DNA from: Clostridia bacterium
Lineage (GTDB): Bacteria > Bacillota > Clostridia > RGIG6154
Assembly: GCA_017626145.1 (NCBI GenBank)
Contig: JAGAJK010000067.1
Span: forward strand, 1-49,701
DNA length: 49,701 nucleotides
Direction: 5' to 3'
Part shown: piece after piece, positions 17,493-25,454 of the stretch
Layout of the letters: every line of letters starts with the position of its first letter
Position numbering within the stretch: the stretch's first letter is position 1
The notes under the pieces: generated by a model
What the model was told of the DNA's origin: nothing
Databases searched by the model: none
The model's input: only the letters and a program-made list of their open reading frames with translations
Program-made: the position numbers and the translations under genes

Positions 17493-17591
17493 TTATCTCA
17501 CTTGCAATTTTTTCATACCAAAATAAGCATAGCCGTAATAAAATGCTACGCTAAAAAAGTATGTAAACATTGCAGTTGAAATTAAAGCCAT
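17493..17591 (-). CDS. Phe/Tyr-rich leader peptide of the DAHP synthase attenuator
   Basis: A 32-codon frame starting at 17591 after AAAGGA, 106 bases upstream of the DAHP synthase gene. Of residues 9-24, ten of sixteen are Phe or Tyr (five each). It ends just before a terminator hairpin, and its last codons can pair with the terminator's 5' arm. This is the classical arrangement of translational attenuation. With scarce charged tRNA-Phe or tRNA-Tyr the ribosome stalls, the 3' end of the leader stays free, the antiterminator forms and the gene is read. The peptide could also be a tiny membrane protein, but the placement argues for a leader. Not previously called by length-limited gene finding. 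Confidence 0.85.
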   Translation of the reverse strand: MALISTAMFTYFFSVAFYYGYAYFGMKKLQVR

Positions 17592-17621
17592 ATCTGTTTT
17601 CCTTTCAATTTATTTTTTCAC

Positions 17622-17650
17622 ATTATACCTCTAAAAAATTGATTTGTCAA
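17622..17650 (-). promoter_or_regulatory. Promoter of the leader peptide and DAHP synthase
   Basis: Minus-strand TTGACA (17645-17650), 17-base spacer, TATAAT (17622-17627): a consensus sigma-A promoter. It lies back-to-back with the plus-strand promoter of the SGNH hydrolase, whose -35 begins 12 bases away. Confidence 0.85.
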
Positions 17651-17661
17651 GAATTTTTTTG

Positions 17662-17689
17662 TTGACACAGAAAAAATTTATGTTATAAT
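17662..17689 (+). promoter_or_regulatory. Promoter of the SGNH hydrolase gene
   Basis: TTGACA (17662-17667), 16-base spacer, TATAAT (17684-17689). The ribosome site GGAG at 17697-17700 follows within 8 bases, so the leader is very short. Confidence 0.8.
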
Positions 17690-17709
17690 TTTTACAGGAG
17701 TTGATACTG

Positions 17710-18768
17710 ATGGATATTTCAAACATTGATAAGAATTTAAAGGTTGAAGGCTTGCCCGAAAACCTTGATGCACAGTTTTACAATTCAACAGAAGCAGATA
17801 AATTCAACATTTACGGTCTTATGCGTGAAAACGATTCGTATTGCCGTATGCCTTCTTTCGTTTCGGAAAACATAGAGGGGTGGCTTGGTGTTCTTGCAAC
17901 TCATACGGCAGGAGGACGTACCTGCTTTACAACAAATTCAAAGTTTGTTGCAATTTCCGTGCTTTTCGGTCACGTAAGCAAAATGAGCCATATGGCACTG
18001 ACCGGTTCCTGCGGATTTGATTTATATATTGATGATAAATATTATAAAACCTTTATTCCACCCTTTGATTTCACCGAAAGCTACAGCTCATACATAGAAT
18101 TTCCTGATAATTCCGAAAGAAATATAACAATTAATTTCCCTCGTTACAGCTGTGCAAAAGACGTATACATAGGCATAGAAAAGGGAGCAATGGTAAAACC
18201 ATTTAACCCTTATATAAACGATAAAAAGGTTGTTTATTACGGCTCCTCAATAACGCAAGGAGGATGTGCATCACGCCCCGGTCTTTGCTATCAGGCGTAC
18301 ATTGCAAGAAAAACAAAAACAGACTTCCTTAATTTGGGCTTTTCGGGAAGTGCAAAAGCGGAAGATGAGGTTCGTTGTTACATATCGTCTTTGAAAATGG
18401 ATGTGTTTGTTTACGATTATGACCATAACGCACCAGATGTTGAGCATCTTGAAAAAACACACGAGCAGTTTTTCAAAGCTATAAGAGAAAAACATCCACA
18501 GCTTCCCATAATAATTATCTCAAAGCCCGATATCGATATTACGGGAGAAAGAGCAGGAGTAAACCCCAAACGCCGTGATATAATTTATAAAACCTATTCA
18601 AATGCCATAAATTCAGGTGATGAAAACGTTTATTTTATTGATGGCTGTTCTTTCTTCAATGGCGAAGAGGACCGCTTCTCCTGCACAGTTGACGGCGTTC
18701 ACCCCAACGACCTTGGCTTTAGCAAAATGGCAAAGGTTATCGGTGAATATGTAGAAAAAGTTTTATAA
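17710..18768 (+). CDS. SGNH/GDSL-type hydrolase (carbohydrate esterase-like)
   Basis: A 352-residue protein. The start is placed at ATG 17710 (MDISNIDKN) because GGAG ends nine bases before it; a TTG at 17701 would touch the ribosome site. Residues 1-~165 form a beta-rich N-terminal domain. The SGNH domain follows: GSSIT with the nucleophile Ser near residue 180, the FSGSAKAE block with the oxyanion Gly, an NAPD-like block and the catalytic D-G-V-H near the C-terminus. There is no signal peptide. Relatives deacetylate sugars or act on acyl esters. Neighbours give no functional hint. Single-gene unit ended by the hairpin at 18781. Confidence 0.8.
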   Translation: MDISNIDKNLKVEGLPENLDAQFYNSTEADKFNIYGLMRENDSYCRMPSFVSENIEGWLGVLATHTAGGRTCFTTNSKFVAISVLFGHVSKMSHMALTGSCGFDLYIDDKYYKTFIPPFDFTESYSSYIEFPDNSERNITINFPRYSCAKDVYIGIEKGAMVKPFNPYINDKKVVYYGSSITQGGCASRPGLCYQAYIARKTKTDFLNLGFSGSAKAEDEVRCYISSLKMDVFVYDYDHNAPDVEHLEKTHEQFFKAIREKHPQLPIIIISKPDIDITGERAGVNPKRRDIIYKTYSNAINSGDENVYFIDGCSFFNGEEDRFSCTVDGVHPNDLGFSKMAKVIGEYVEKVL

Positions 18769-18780
18769 TATAATAAAAAT

Positions 18781-18810
18781 CCACCGGCATATCACATAGC
18801 CGGTGGTATT
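18781..18810 (+). terminator. Terminator of the SGNH hydrolase gene
   Basis: CCACCGGC (18781-18788) and GCCGGTGG (18799-18806) pair perfectly and are followed by TATTTC. The hairpin begins 12 bases after the stop codon. Confidence 0.75.
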
Positions 18811-18950
18811 TCAATTTCAGGCATAGCCCTAATCTCTACCGGCTGCACACAAGTGTGCTTTTTATTGACCCGCCAGCCACACAATTGTTACTTGCTACCC
18901 ATAAATGGGTTGCTTACAATGAATTTATTGGTAAATTTAATTTGAAAATA

Positions 18951-19127
18951 GGCTCCCTTAGGCTCCCTTAGGCTCCCTTAGGCTCCCTTGTGTAAAGGGA
19001 GCTGTCAACGAAGTTGACTGAGGGATTGTTTTTCTGCTTTTACTTTTATAGTTATATTCCTACTTTTAACAATTACAATCCCTCCGAGTTTGCTCCGCAA
19101 ACCCACCTCCCTTTACACAAGGGAGGC
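18951..19127. repeat. MITE-like palindromic element with four 10-base tandem repeats
   Basis: GGCTCCCTTA occurs four times in a row (18951-18990, last copy ending in G) and leads into a hairpin, GGCTCCCTT-GTGT-AAAGGGAGC. GTCAAC-GAA-GTTGAC and GAGGGATTG follow. The right part (19079-19127) mirrors this: CAATCCCTC, a GTTTGC/GCAAAC hairpin, then CCTCCCTT-TACAC-AAGGGAGG. The element therefore has inverted ends with internal hairpins and no coding frame. Sequences of this kind are frequent between genes of gut Clostridia. Between 18811 and 18950 only small hairpins (GCACAC/GTGTGC, ACCCAT/ATGGGT) are seen. Confidence 0.75.
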
Positions 19128-19205
19128 TTTGCTCATTAAAACTTTCTCTGAATTTCTTGTTTGTACCATTAAATTATGTTGATACTGTTTTATTTTTTGT
19201 TCATC

Positions 19206-19489
19206 GGTTAAGCAGTTGCGTTAGTATCCGAACTCGCCTAAATCAAGTAAAATAGCTGTTTTTCATCGTTGTCGGTCTTATAATACGAAAGTATTACTGC
19301 GACCTGCCGCCTTGAAAAAGCAACAATTTTATCTTGCTTTAGGTTCGAAGAATTTTAGGAACTGTGTTTTTGCGTTAATGTGAGGCAAAAACGCAGTAAA
19401 TGCTGACGCATTTGCGAGTATTTTAACAATGCAGTAGCGTAAAAACACGTTCCCAAAACGGGTTCGGATATTAACGCAACTGCTTAACC
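19206..19489. repeat. 284-base element enclosed by a 31-base inverted repeat
   Basis: The arm at 19206-19236 (starting GGTTAAGCAGTTGCGTTA) is the reverse complement of 19459-19489 at 29 of 31 positions, and both differences allow G-T pairing. Nested inside are a second stem (GGAAC-x-GTGTTTTTGCGTTA with TAGCGTAAAAACACGTTCC), AAATGC-TGAC-GCATTT, AATAC-GAAA-GTATT with a GNRA loop, and AAAGCAA/TTGCTTT. The preserved pairing suggests it folds as RNA or spreads as a non-autonomous element. No gene is present. Confidence 0.75.
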
Positions 19490-19527
19490 TTTTTTGAACC
19501 ACGCCGCTATGGGTGGTTTTCATATAC

Positions 19528-19568
19528 AAAAAACCTCTCAATCCTTTTTGGGGAACGAGAGGTTTTTT
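19528..19568. terminator. Terminator after metH
   Basis: AAAAAACCTCTC (19528-19539) pairs with GAGAGGTTTTTT (19557-19568). The A and T runs make it work in both directions. It is three bases beyond the metH stop codon. Confidence 0.85.
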
Positions 19569-19571
19569 ATA

Positions 19572-21947
19572 TCATAGTGTTTCTGCATAGCGTACAGCAG
19601 TCATTGCATCCTTGCCGTAGAAATCAGCACCCATCGCATCGGCGTAGGTCTTTGTCAGCACCGCACCGCCAACCATTGTTTTGCACTCAGGATATTTCTC
19701 CTTAAGCAGTCTTATTGTTTCCTCCATTGCAGGAACGGTGGTGGTCATTAAAGCACTAAGTGCCACAAGTCTTGCCTTTTCCTTTATTGCAGCAGACACA
19801 ATTGCCGAAGGCTCAACATCCTTGCCCAGATCTATTACATTATAGTCGTAATTTTCAAGAAGAACCTTAACTATATTTTTCCCTATATCGTGTATGTCGC
19901 CTTTAACGGTGGCTATTATAACCGTATATTTCTTTTCCCTGCTTCCTCCCTTTAAGGCGAGACTTTCCTTTATTACATCAAAGGCTGACTTTGCCGCCTC
20001 GGCACTCATTAAAAGCTGAGGAAGAAAAAGCTTCTTTTCCTCAAAGCCCTTACCCACAAAATCGAGTGCAGGAATAACATATTTGTTTATCACATCAAGA
20101 GGAGCTTCCTTTTCAAGAGCCTTTCTTGCACAAGATGATGCATCCTCCTTTAAGCCCTTCTTTATGGAATACATAAGCCTGTCTCCGCAATCCATATCCG
20201 ACACCGCCTGAACAGGCTTTGTATCAGTCTGAACAGCTGCAAAGGCTATATATTTTTCAAAGCTCGTGTCAAGATTGCAAAGAGCAAGAAAGCTGTAATA
20301 CGAGGAAAGCATATCCTCTGCAAAAGGATTCATAATTGCCGCTGAAAGTCCTGAAAGAAGTGCCATTGTAAAAAATGAAGAATTTATTAAATTTCTTGCA
20401 GGAAGTCCGAAAGAAACATTTGAAACTCCAAGGCTTGTTTTGATTCCCATTTTTGTAAGCATTTTTATGCATTCAAGAGTAACAAGTGCCGACTTAGGGT
20501 CTGAGCTTACCGTCATTGCGAGGGGGTCAACAATAATATCCTTTTTGTCTATGCCGTAGTTTGACGCCTCCGAAATAATTTTCTCAGCTATTTGTATTCT
20601 TCCCTCTGCCGTTTGAGGAATACCCGTCTCATCAAGAGTAAGCGCAATTATAACACCGCCGTATTTTGCCGCAAGCGGGAAAATCTTTTCCATTGATTCT
20701 TTTTTTCCATTAACGGAATTAATAAGTGCTTTACCGTTATAACAGCGAAGTGCCTTTTCCATTGCGTCAATATTTGTTGTGTCAAGCTGTAAAGGAAGGT
20801 CGCACACCGCCTGCAATTCCTCTGTCACCTTAACAAGCATTTCAGCTTCGTTAATTTCGGGAAGACCTACGTTGACATCTAAAACCGCAACTCCCTTTTC
20901 TGCCTGCTTAAGCCCTTCATTTAAAATGTATTCAATATTATTTTCACGAAGTGCCTGCTTAAACAGCGGCTTGCCCGTAGGATTTATACGTTCACCGATT
21001 AAAATGGGTTCTTTGTCAAAAATTACGCCCTTTGTGTATGAGCTTATAACAGTTATATTCTTATTTCCGGGATACGTATACGGTATATCTTGCGTAAGAC
21101 TTACTGTTTCTTTTATATGTGCAGGTGTTGTTCCGCAACAGCCACCAAGAATTGAAGCACCCATAAGTGCAATTTCTTTCATTAAACAGGAAAATTCATC
21201 GGCATCTACCGCAAAGGTGGTTTTGCCGTTTTCAAAAACCGGTAAGCCTGCATTGGGATTAACTATAACAGGCAGAGAGCTGTATTTTACATACTGCTCA
21301 ATTATTGGCTTCATTTTATCAGGTCCCAAGCTGCAGTTAACACCGATAGCATCAACCCTTAAGCCCTCAAGCATAGCAACCATAGCAAGAGGTGACGCAC
21401 CCGTCATCAGCTTTCCCGATTCATCGTAGGCGTTTGTTACAAAAACAGGAAGTGAAGAATTCTCCTTTGCCGCCAGAACTGCCGCCTTTGTTTCAAGACA
21501 ATCGTTCATGGTTTCAATTAAAATAAGGTCAACACCGTTTTTCACACCCAGCTTTACCGTTTGGGCAAAAGCTTCAACCGCCTTTTCAAATTCCATATCC
21601 CCCAATGGCTTTAAAAGCTTGCCGGTAGGCCCTATGTCGAGCGCCACAAATTTATCCTTAAACCCGCTTTCGGCAATTGCTTCTCTTGCGTTTTCAACGC
21701 CCTTTGCAATTATTTCCTCAAGCTCGGTTTTATCAAACTTCAAAATATTTGCACCGAAGGTGTTGGTCTTTAAAATGTCCGCTCCTGCTCTAAGGTAATC
21801 AAGGTGAATGTTTTTAACAATTTCACTTTTTTCTACATTCCATTTTTCGCACTTTTCACCGGGCTTTAGTCCCTTTTCCTGAAAAAGAGTACCATAGCCG
21901 CCATCGAAATAAAGCCTTTTCTTTTTTAATAAATCGGTAACCTTCAT
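19572..21947 (-). CDS. metH: Cobalamin-dependent methionine synthase, core without activation domain
   Basis: A 791-residue enzyme methylating homocysteine from methyl-tetrahydrofolate. Residues 1-~290 are the homocysteine/zinc domain, with zinc ligands C205 (GVNCS) and C270-C271 (GGCCGTTPAH). Residues ~310-570 are the pterin-binding barrel (LIGERINPTG, VDVNVGLP-like LDVNVGLPEI, NSVNGK, GVSNVSFGLP). Residues ~580-665 are the cobalamin cap. Residues ~668-791 are the B12 domain with GDIHDIGKNI, where H686 is the lower cobalt ligand. The ~300-residue reactivation domain of E. coli MetH is missing; a shortened relative is encoded by the preceding gene. It is last in a four-gene operon. Confidence 0.93.
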   Translation of the reverse strand: MKVTDLLKKKRLYFDGGYGTLFQEKGLKPGEKCEKWNVEKSEIVKNIHLDYLRAGADILKTNTFGANILKFDKTELEEIIAKGVENAREAIAESGFKDKFVALDIGPTGKLLKPLGDMEFEKAVEAFAQTVKLGVKNGVDLILIETMNDCLETKAAVLAAKENSSLPVFVTNAYDESGKLMTGASPLAMVAMLEGLRVDAIGVNCSLGPDKMKPIIEQYVKYSSLPVIVNPNAGLPVFENGKTTFAVDADEFSCLMKEIALMGASILGGCCGTTPAHIKETVSLTQDIPYTYPGNKNITVISSYTKGVIFDKEPILIGERINPTGKPLFKQALRENNIEYILNEGLKQAEKGVAVLDVNVGLPEINEAEMLVKVTEELQAVCDLPLQLDTTNIDAMEKALRCYNGKALINSVNGKKESMEKIFPLAAKYGGVIIALTLDETGIPQTAEGRIQIAEKIISEASNYGIDKKDIIVDPLAMTVSSDPKSALVTLECIKMLTKMGIKTSLGVSNVSFGLPARNLINSSFFTMALLSGLSAAIMNPFAEDMLSSYYSFLALCNLDTSFEKYIAFAAVQTDTKPVQAVSDMDCGDRLMYSIKKGLKEDASSCARKALEKEAPLDVINKYVIPALDFVGKGFEEKKLFLPQLLMSAEAAKSAFDVIKESLALKGGSREKKYTVIIATVKGDIHDIGKNIVKVLLENYDYNVIDLGKDVEPSAIVSAAIKEKARLVALSALMTTTVPAMEETIRLLKEKYPECKTMVGGAVLTKTYADAMGADFYGKDAMTAVRYAETL

Positions 21948-21962
21948 ATATGTAAAACCTTT

Positions 21963-22631
21963 CTATAAATTCCGTCTGAACTGACAGTTTTCCTTATCAC
22001 ACATCTCACACCCCGACAAAGCACAGCCGTTATTAATTTCACTTACTCCCATAACTGCCGTAACGGATTTTGTGGGCACCATCATAAGTGAGTCGGTAAG
22101 GGTGACACCTGTGTACTTCGTTGCATCAAGAGTGTTTATTATATTTTTCTGATAATTTATATCAAAATCACCGTAGCCGGGACTAAAACGCGGACGGAGA
22201 AACATACCATTAAGCTTTTCTTCCTTTGCGATGCTTTCGCAGAACAAATCACACCAGCCTTCAACAAGAGCCGCTCCCACAGCCTGAGCAATTACCGCCC
22301 TGGCAGGGGAAAGTGTACTGTAGCGGTTGATGATTCTGTCAACCTCAACACCTGCCGTTGCCGCAAAAATGTAAACACTTTGGCACCCCTTCAGATTTTT
22401 TAAAAGTGCCGTCGATTTAACCTCTCCTATCCCGAAGGACAGCTCTTTTTCGTTAAACTCATTTTTTGTATAACACAATTTAAAGCTTGCCGCTTTTTCA
22501 AGCTCTTCCTTGATTTCCAAAACAAAGGCTTCCGTACTCTTGTCAATAGAAACGCTCTTTACACCCGAATATCGGTAAACCTCTTTTATGTCTGCGGTAA
22601 TTTTCTCTTCACTATTGAACAGGTAAATCAT
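21963..22631 (-). CDS. Methionine synthase reactivation-domain protein
   Basis: A 222-residue stand-alone relative of the MetH activation (AdoMet-binding) domain. It contains the RPRFSPGYGDF block, close to the R-x-x-PGY motif of that domain, and ends in a cysteine cluster (CALSGCEMCDKENC). It is expected to support reductive methylation of the cobalamin in the core MetH encoded 15 bases downstream. Family precedent: Clostridia and Thermotoga with split MetH. The C-terminal cysteines may hold a metal or Fe-S cluster for electron delivery (inference). The start overlaps the hydE stop (ATGA), so translation is coupled. Confidence 0.85.
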   Translation of the reverse strand: MIYLFNSEEKITADIKEVYRYSGVKSVSIDKSTEAFVLEIKEELEKAASFKLCYTKNEFNEKELSFGIGEVKSTALLKNLKGCQSVYIFAATAGVEVDRIINRYSTLSPARAVIAQAVGAALVEGWCDLFCESIAKEEKLNGMFLRPRFSPGYGDFDINYQKNIINTLDATKYTGVTLTDSLMMVPTKSVTAVMGVSEINNGCALSGCEMCDKENCQFRRNL

Positions 22632-23662
22632 TTTTTAACATCCCCACGACTGCAAACCACCTCATAGCCTGCTTCCTTTACGGTTCTGCGGAGCTTTTCA
22701 ACAGACTCCGCCGCCTCTTCATCGGTTGCGATTTTATCCTTATAAAGTGAATACAGCTTTCTTACATTCTGCGGAGAAAGATTTGGCATAACAACATTCG
22801 CCCCTGCCTTAAGACCCATCTGTCTGCCCTGGGGATGAATGGTTCCAAGTGCCGTAGTTGACGGGATAAGGGCATAGGGAAACATAAGTCTTAATATGGA
22901 AACAAGTCTTATTGTAAGAAATAAGTCTCCGCTTTGTTTATCGTAAAAAGGTGTATCCTTATGTGTAATATAAGGTCCTATCCCTATCATATCGGGACCA
23001 AGCTCCTGCAAAAACCTGAGGTCGGCAATTATATTTTCAACAGTCTGATACGGTGAGCCTACCATAAAGCCCGACCCTGTCTGAAACCCGATTTCCTTTA
23101 AAGTAAATAAGCACTCTTTTCTGTATTCAAGGCTCATTGAATCCGGATGAAGCTTTTTGTAATGCTCCTCTGTTGCCGTTTCGTGACGGAGCAGATAACG
23201 GTTTGCACCTGCATCAAAATACTTTTTGTAGCTTTCGGCAGGCTTTTCGCCCAGAGAAAGAGTAATCGCACAGTCAGGATATTTACTGCGTATGGAATAA
23301 ACAATATCCGTTACGGTATCGTCGTTAAAATAAGGGTCCTCTCCACCCTGCATAACAAAGGTTCTGAAGCCCAGCCCGTAGCCTTGCTCACAGCAATACA
23401 AAATATCCTCTTTTGTAAGACGGTAACGGGTTAAATTTTTGTTCTCTCCCCTTATACCGCAGTAATAACAATTATTTTTACAGTAATTGGATATTTCAAT
23501 AAGACCGCGAATGTAAACATCACGGCCGTAAATTTCCTGACGAGCCTTATCTGCCTCCTGCATTAGCATACTGTCAAAACGATCGGTTACAAGTATCTGT
23601 CTTAATTCGTCATCTGTAAGATTATGTTGTTTTGCTAATTTTTTAACCAATTCCATCACCAT
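22628..23662 (-). CDS. hydE: [FeFe]-hydrogenase maturase-type radical SAM protein HydE
   Basis: A 344-residue radical SAM protein with the BioB-like barrel. C61-x3-C65-x2-C68 (NYCKNNCYYCGI) binds the 4Fe-4S cluster. RHETA, GSGFMVGSPYQT, GIGPYITHKDTPF and TTALGTIHPQGRQMGLKAGANVVMPN match HydE closely, a protein needed for assembly of the hydrogenase H-cluster. HydF and HydG are not nearby. It lies instead between a DUF554 gene and the methionine synthase genes, with overlapping starts and stops, so one operon is likely. An alternative start three codons in (23656) is possible. PylB is a related family but fits less well. Confidence 0.88.
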   Translation of the reverse strand: MVMELVKKLAKQHNLTDDELRQILVTDRFDSMLMQEADKARQEIYGRDVYIRGLIEISNYCKNNCYYCGIRGENKNLTRYRLTKEDILYCCEQGYGLGFRTFVMQGGEDPYFNDDTVTDIVYSIRSKYPDCAITLSLGEKPAESYKKYFDAGANRYLLRHETATEEHYKKLHPDSMSLEYRKECLFTLKEIGFQTGSGFMVGSPYQTVENIIADLRFLQELGPDMIGIGPYITHKDTPFYDKQSGDLFLTIRLVSILRLMFPYALIPSTTALGTIHPQGRQMGLKAGANVVMPNLSPQNVRKLYSLYKDKIATDEEAAESVEKLRRTVKEAGYEVVCSRGDVKK

Positions 23663-24411
23663 AAATTAATAATTGAACAAATTAAAATGGGCATAAATAT
23701 TGCAGGAATATAGTCTCCCGTTTTAATCTTTTTAATACCAATAAGATTGCAGGCTATAATAAGAAGAACTATTGAGCCTGTTGCATTCATAGAGCCAAGT
23801 GCTCCCACCGTTTCAAGAAACGGACGGATAATTCCTGCAAGAAATACCAGCATCCCCTGAAATACAAGAACAAATACGGCAGAAAGCATAACCGAAAAAC
23901 CGTACTTTGACGCAAGACAGGTAGATGAAACCAAATCAAGCATAGATTTAATAAGTAATGTTATATGACAGGAAAGAACAAGGGCATTTCCTGTATTTGC
24001 CGCACTTTCAAAAGCACCAAGAACTGTCATTGAGCCTATACAGAAAATAAGACATGCCGTAACAAAGCCCACAGCAGGATTCTGAGTATTTTCTGAATCG
24101 GGAAGCTTTAAAACGATTTTGTCACCTGCCGAGTTAAGACGGTCATCTATTTTAAGGAAGGTACCCACAAGAAGACCAAGAACAGTTGAAACAACTGTAA
24201 CCAATGCATCGGTTTTACTTTCCAATGAAACAAGTCCGCCTGCGGCGGCAAAAACCGTGCAGAATCCGAGACAGACCATCATCTTCCCCGACAGGCTTTC
24301 TTCATCCCCGGAAAGAGGCTTGTTTTTGGAATACTTTTTCACCATAAGCCCTATAAGGCTTCCTGCTATAACTGTTAAAGTGTTAATAATAACACCGAAA
24401 TACTGAAACAC
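23656..24411 (-). CDS. DUF554 (YqgA/YdfK-like) membrane protein
   Basis: A 251-residue membrane protein of the DUF554 family, recognised by the N-terminal FGVIINTLTVIAGSLIGLMVKK and about seven hydrophobic segments. Members are widespread in Firmicutes and of unknown function. The start is set at GTG 24411, since AGGTGAGG lies just upstream. A GTG at 24420 is embedded in that ribosome site. It heads the hydE-metH operon behind the promoter at 24440-24468. Its end overlaps the hydE start. No substrate or partner can be proposed. Confidence 0.85.
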   Translation of the reverse strand: MFQYFGVIINTLTVIAGSLIGLMVKKYSKNKPLSGDEESLSGKMMVCLGFCTVFAAAGGLVSLESKTDALVTVVSTVLGLLVGTFLKIDDRLNSAGDKIVLKLPDSENTQNPAVGFVTACLIFCIGSMTVLGAFESAANTGNALVLSCHITLLIKSMLDLVSSTCLASKYGFSVMLSAVFVLVFQGMLVFLAGIIRPFLETVGALGSMNATGSIVLLIIACNLIGIKKIKTGDYIPAIFMPILICSIINLW

Positions 24412-24439
24412 TATCCTCACCTTTGTTGCGTTTTTTTAT

Positions 24440-24498
24440 ATTTTATCACTCCTTAACCACGGTGTCAACTTGAAAAACTCTTAAAAATATGTTAAAAT
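24440..24498. promoter_or_regulatory. Overlapping divergent promoters (DUF554 operon and rluA-type gene)
   Basis: Minus strand: TTGACA (24463-24468), 17 bases, TAAAAT (24440-24445) for the DUF554-hydE-metH operon. Plus strand: TTGAAA (24470-24475), 17 bases, TAAAAT (24493-24498) for the pseudouridine synthase. The two -35 boxes are one base apart, so the promoters may compete. No B12 or SAM riboswitch fits into the ~70-base leader of the metH operon. Confidence 0.75.
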
Positions 24499-24514
24499 CA
24501 CTAACGGTGGTTAT

Positions 24515-25144
24515 ATGACAGAAATTTTATATGAAGATAAAAATTTAATATTCTGTGTAAAAGAAGCAGGCATTTCCTCTGAAACGGAGCTGCCGCAGGC
24601 ACTTAAGGAACAGACAAAAAGCGATATTTTTCCCGTTCACAGGCTTGATACTCCCGTTGGAGGAGTTATGGTGTATGCCAAAAACAAGCAAACTGCGGCA
24701 CTTATGAGCGATAAAATTGCCGGAAACGATGACTTCGAAAAAACCTACCTTGCGGTATGCGAAGGTGAATTTGATGAAAAAAGCGGTTATATGGAGGACC
24801 TGCTTTTTAAGGATTCACGCAAAAACAAAAGCTTTGTTGTTAAAAAAGAGCGTAAGGGTGTTAAAAAGGCTTTGCTTTACTACGAAATCCTCGGAGCGGC
24901 AGAGTACAAACAAAAACGTGTTTCTCTTGCAAAGGTTACCCTTAAAACAGGCAGAAGCCATCAGATAAGAGTTCAATTTGCAAGCCGCAGACACCCGCTT
25001 GCAGGTGACGGTAAATATGGCAGTAAAATAAACTGCCCCATTTCCCTCTTTTCCCACAGCATAAAAACCTGCAAAAAAGCTGTAACCAAAAATCCGCCCG
25101 ACCTGGAGCCATGGAATTTATTTAAAATAATACTTGACAAATAA
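24515..25144 (+). CDS. RluA-family pseudouridine synthase
   Basis: A 209-residue RNA pseudouridine synthase. The catalytic aspartate is D45 in VHRLDTPVGGVMVYAK. The GRSHQIRVQFA motif and HPLAGDGKYG follow in the usual order. There is no N-terminal S4 domain, so this is the short single-domain form, comparable to RluA/TruC types. The target uridine, in rRNA or tRNA, cannot be told. The start follows GGTGG closely. The end of the gene overlaps the -35 box of the downstream T-box promoter. Confidence 0.9.
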   Translation: MTEILYEDKNLIFCVKEAGISSETELPQALKEQTKSDIFPVHRLDTPVGGVMVYAKNKQTAALMSDKIAGNDDFEKTYLAVCEGEFDEKSGYMEDLLFKDSRKNKSFVVKKERKGVKKALLYYEILGAAEYKQKRVSLAKVTLKTGRSHQIRVQFASRRHPLAGDGKYGSKINCPISLFSHSIKTCKKAVTKNPPDLEPWNLFKIILDK

Positions 25145-25162
25145 AAAAAGTTGATATATAAT
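25134..25162 (+). promoter_or_regulatory. Promoter of the T-box transcript
   Basis: TTGACA (25134-25139) inside the last codons of the rluA-type gene, a 17-base spacer, and TATAAT (25157-25162). Transcription should begin near 25169 and run through the T-box leader. Confidence 0.85.
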
Positions 25163-25168
25163 TGTTTT

Positions 25169-25454
25169 AGCTTAAAATTTAATAACCAAAGGCTGTGACG
25201 AAGACGGTCGGAAAAAGGAGTTTCGAGAGAGTTGGCGGTTGCTGTGAGCCAACAACAAGCTTTTCCAATGACTTATCACTTCCGAGCCGAGGGTTGAACG
25301 GATTGATCAAGTAAACCTCTCCGAGAACTGCATCGTTAAGGCAGAGGGCTTGATAGAGCCTGCTAAGCGGCGTGCATTGTACGCAATTTGAGTGGTACCG
25401 CGGATATGAAAGTATATTCGTCTCAAACAAAAGTTTGTTTGGGGCGATTTTTAT
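25169..25454 (+). ncRNA. T-box riboswitch
   Basis: The leader shows the order of T-box parts. Stem I has a GTGA/TCAC base, a specifier internal loop, GAGAGAG, and a GGTTGCTGTGA distal loop flanked by TTGGC/GCCAA. The conserved T-box sequence AGTGGTACCGCGG lies at 25391-25403. An intrinsic terminator follows at 25419-25446 (CGTCTCAAAC with GTTTGGGGCG, then T-rich). The 3'-strand of the specifier loop is AATGACTTA. By alignment to B. subtilis glyQS the codon could be CTT (Leu); ATG (Met) is an alternative. The TGGT bulge predicts a tRNA with discriminator A, which argues against GAC (Asp) or AAT (Asn). Confidence 0.9.

Noticed and set aside
18951-19127. CRISPR array
   Set aside because: The four copies are 10 bases and directly adjacent without spacers; no cas genes are near.
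19329-19541. 70-codon frame in the large palindrome
   Set aside because: Falls inside the inverted-repeat element and its coding looks accidental.
20779-21429. 216-codon plus-strand frame inside metH
   Set aside because: Shadow of the well-supported metH gene; Ser/Thr/Pro-rich composition as expected of an antisense frame.
24411-24514. B12 or SAM riboswitch for the metH operon
   Set aside because: The leader is only about 20-30 bases after the predicted transcription start, too short for either.
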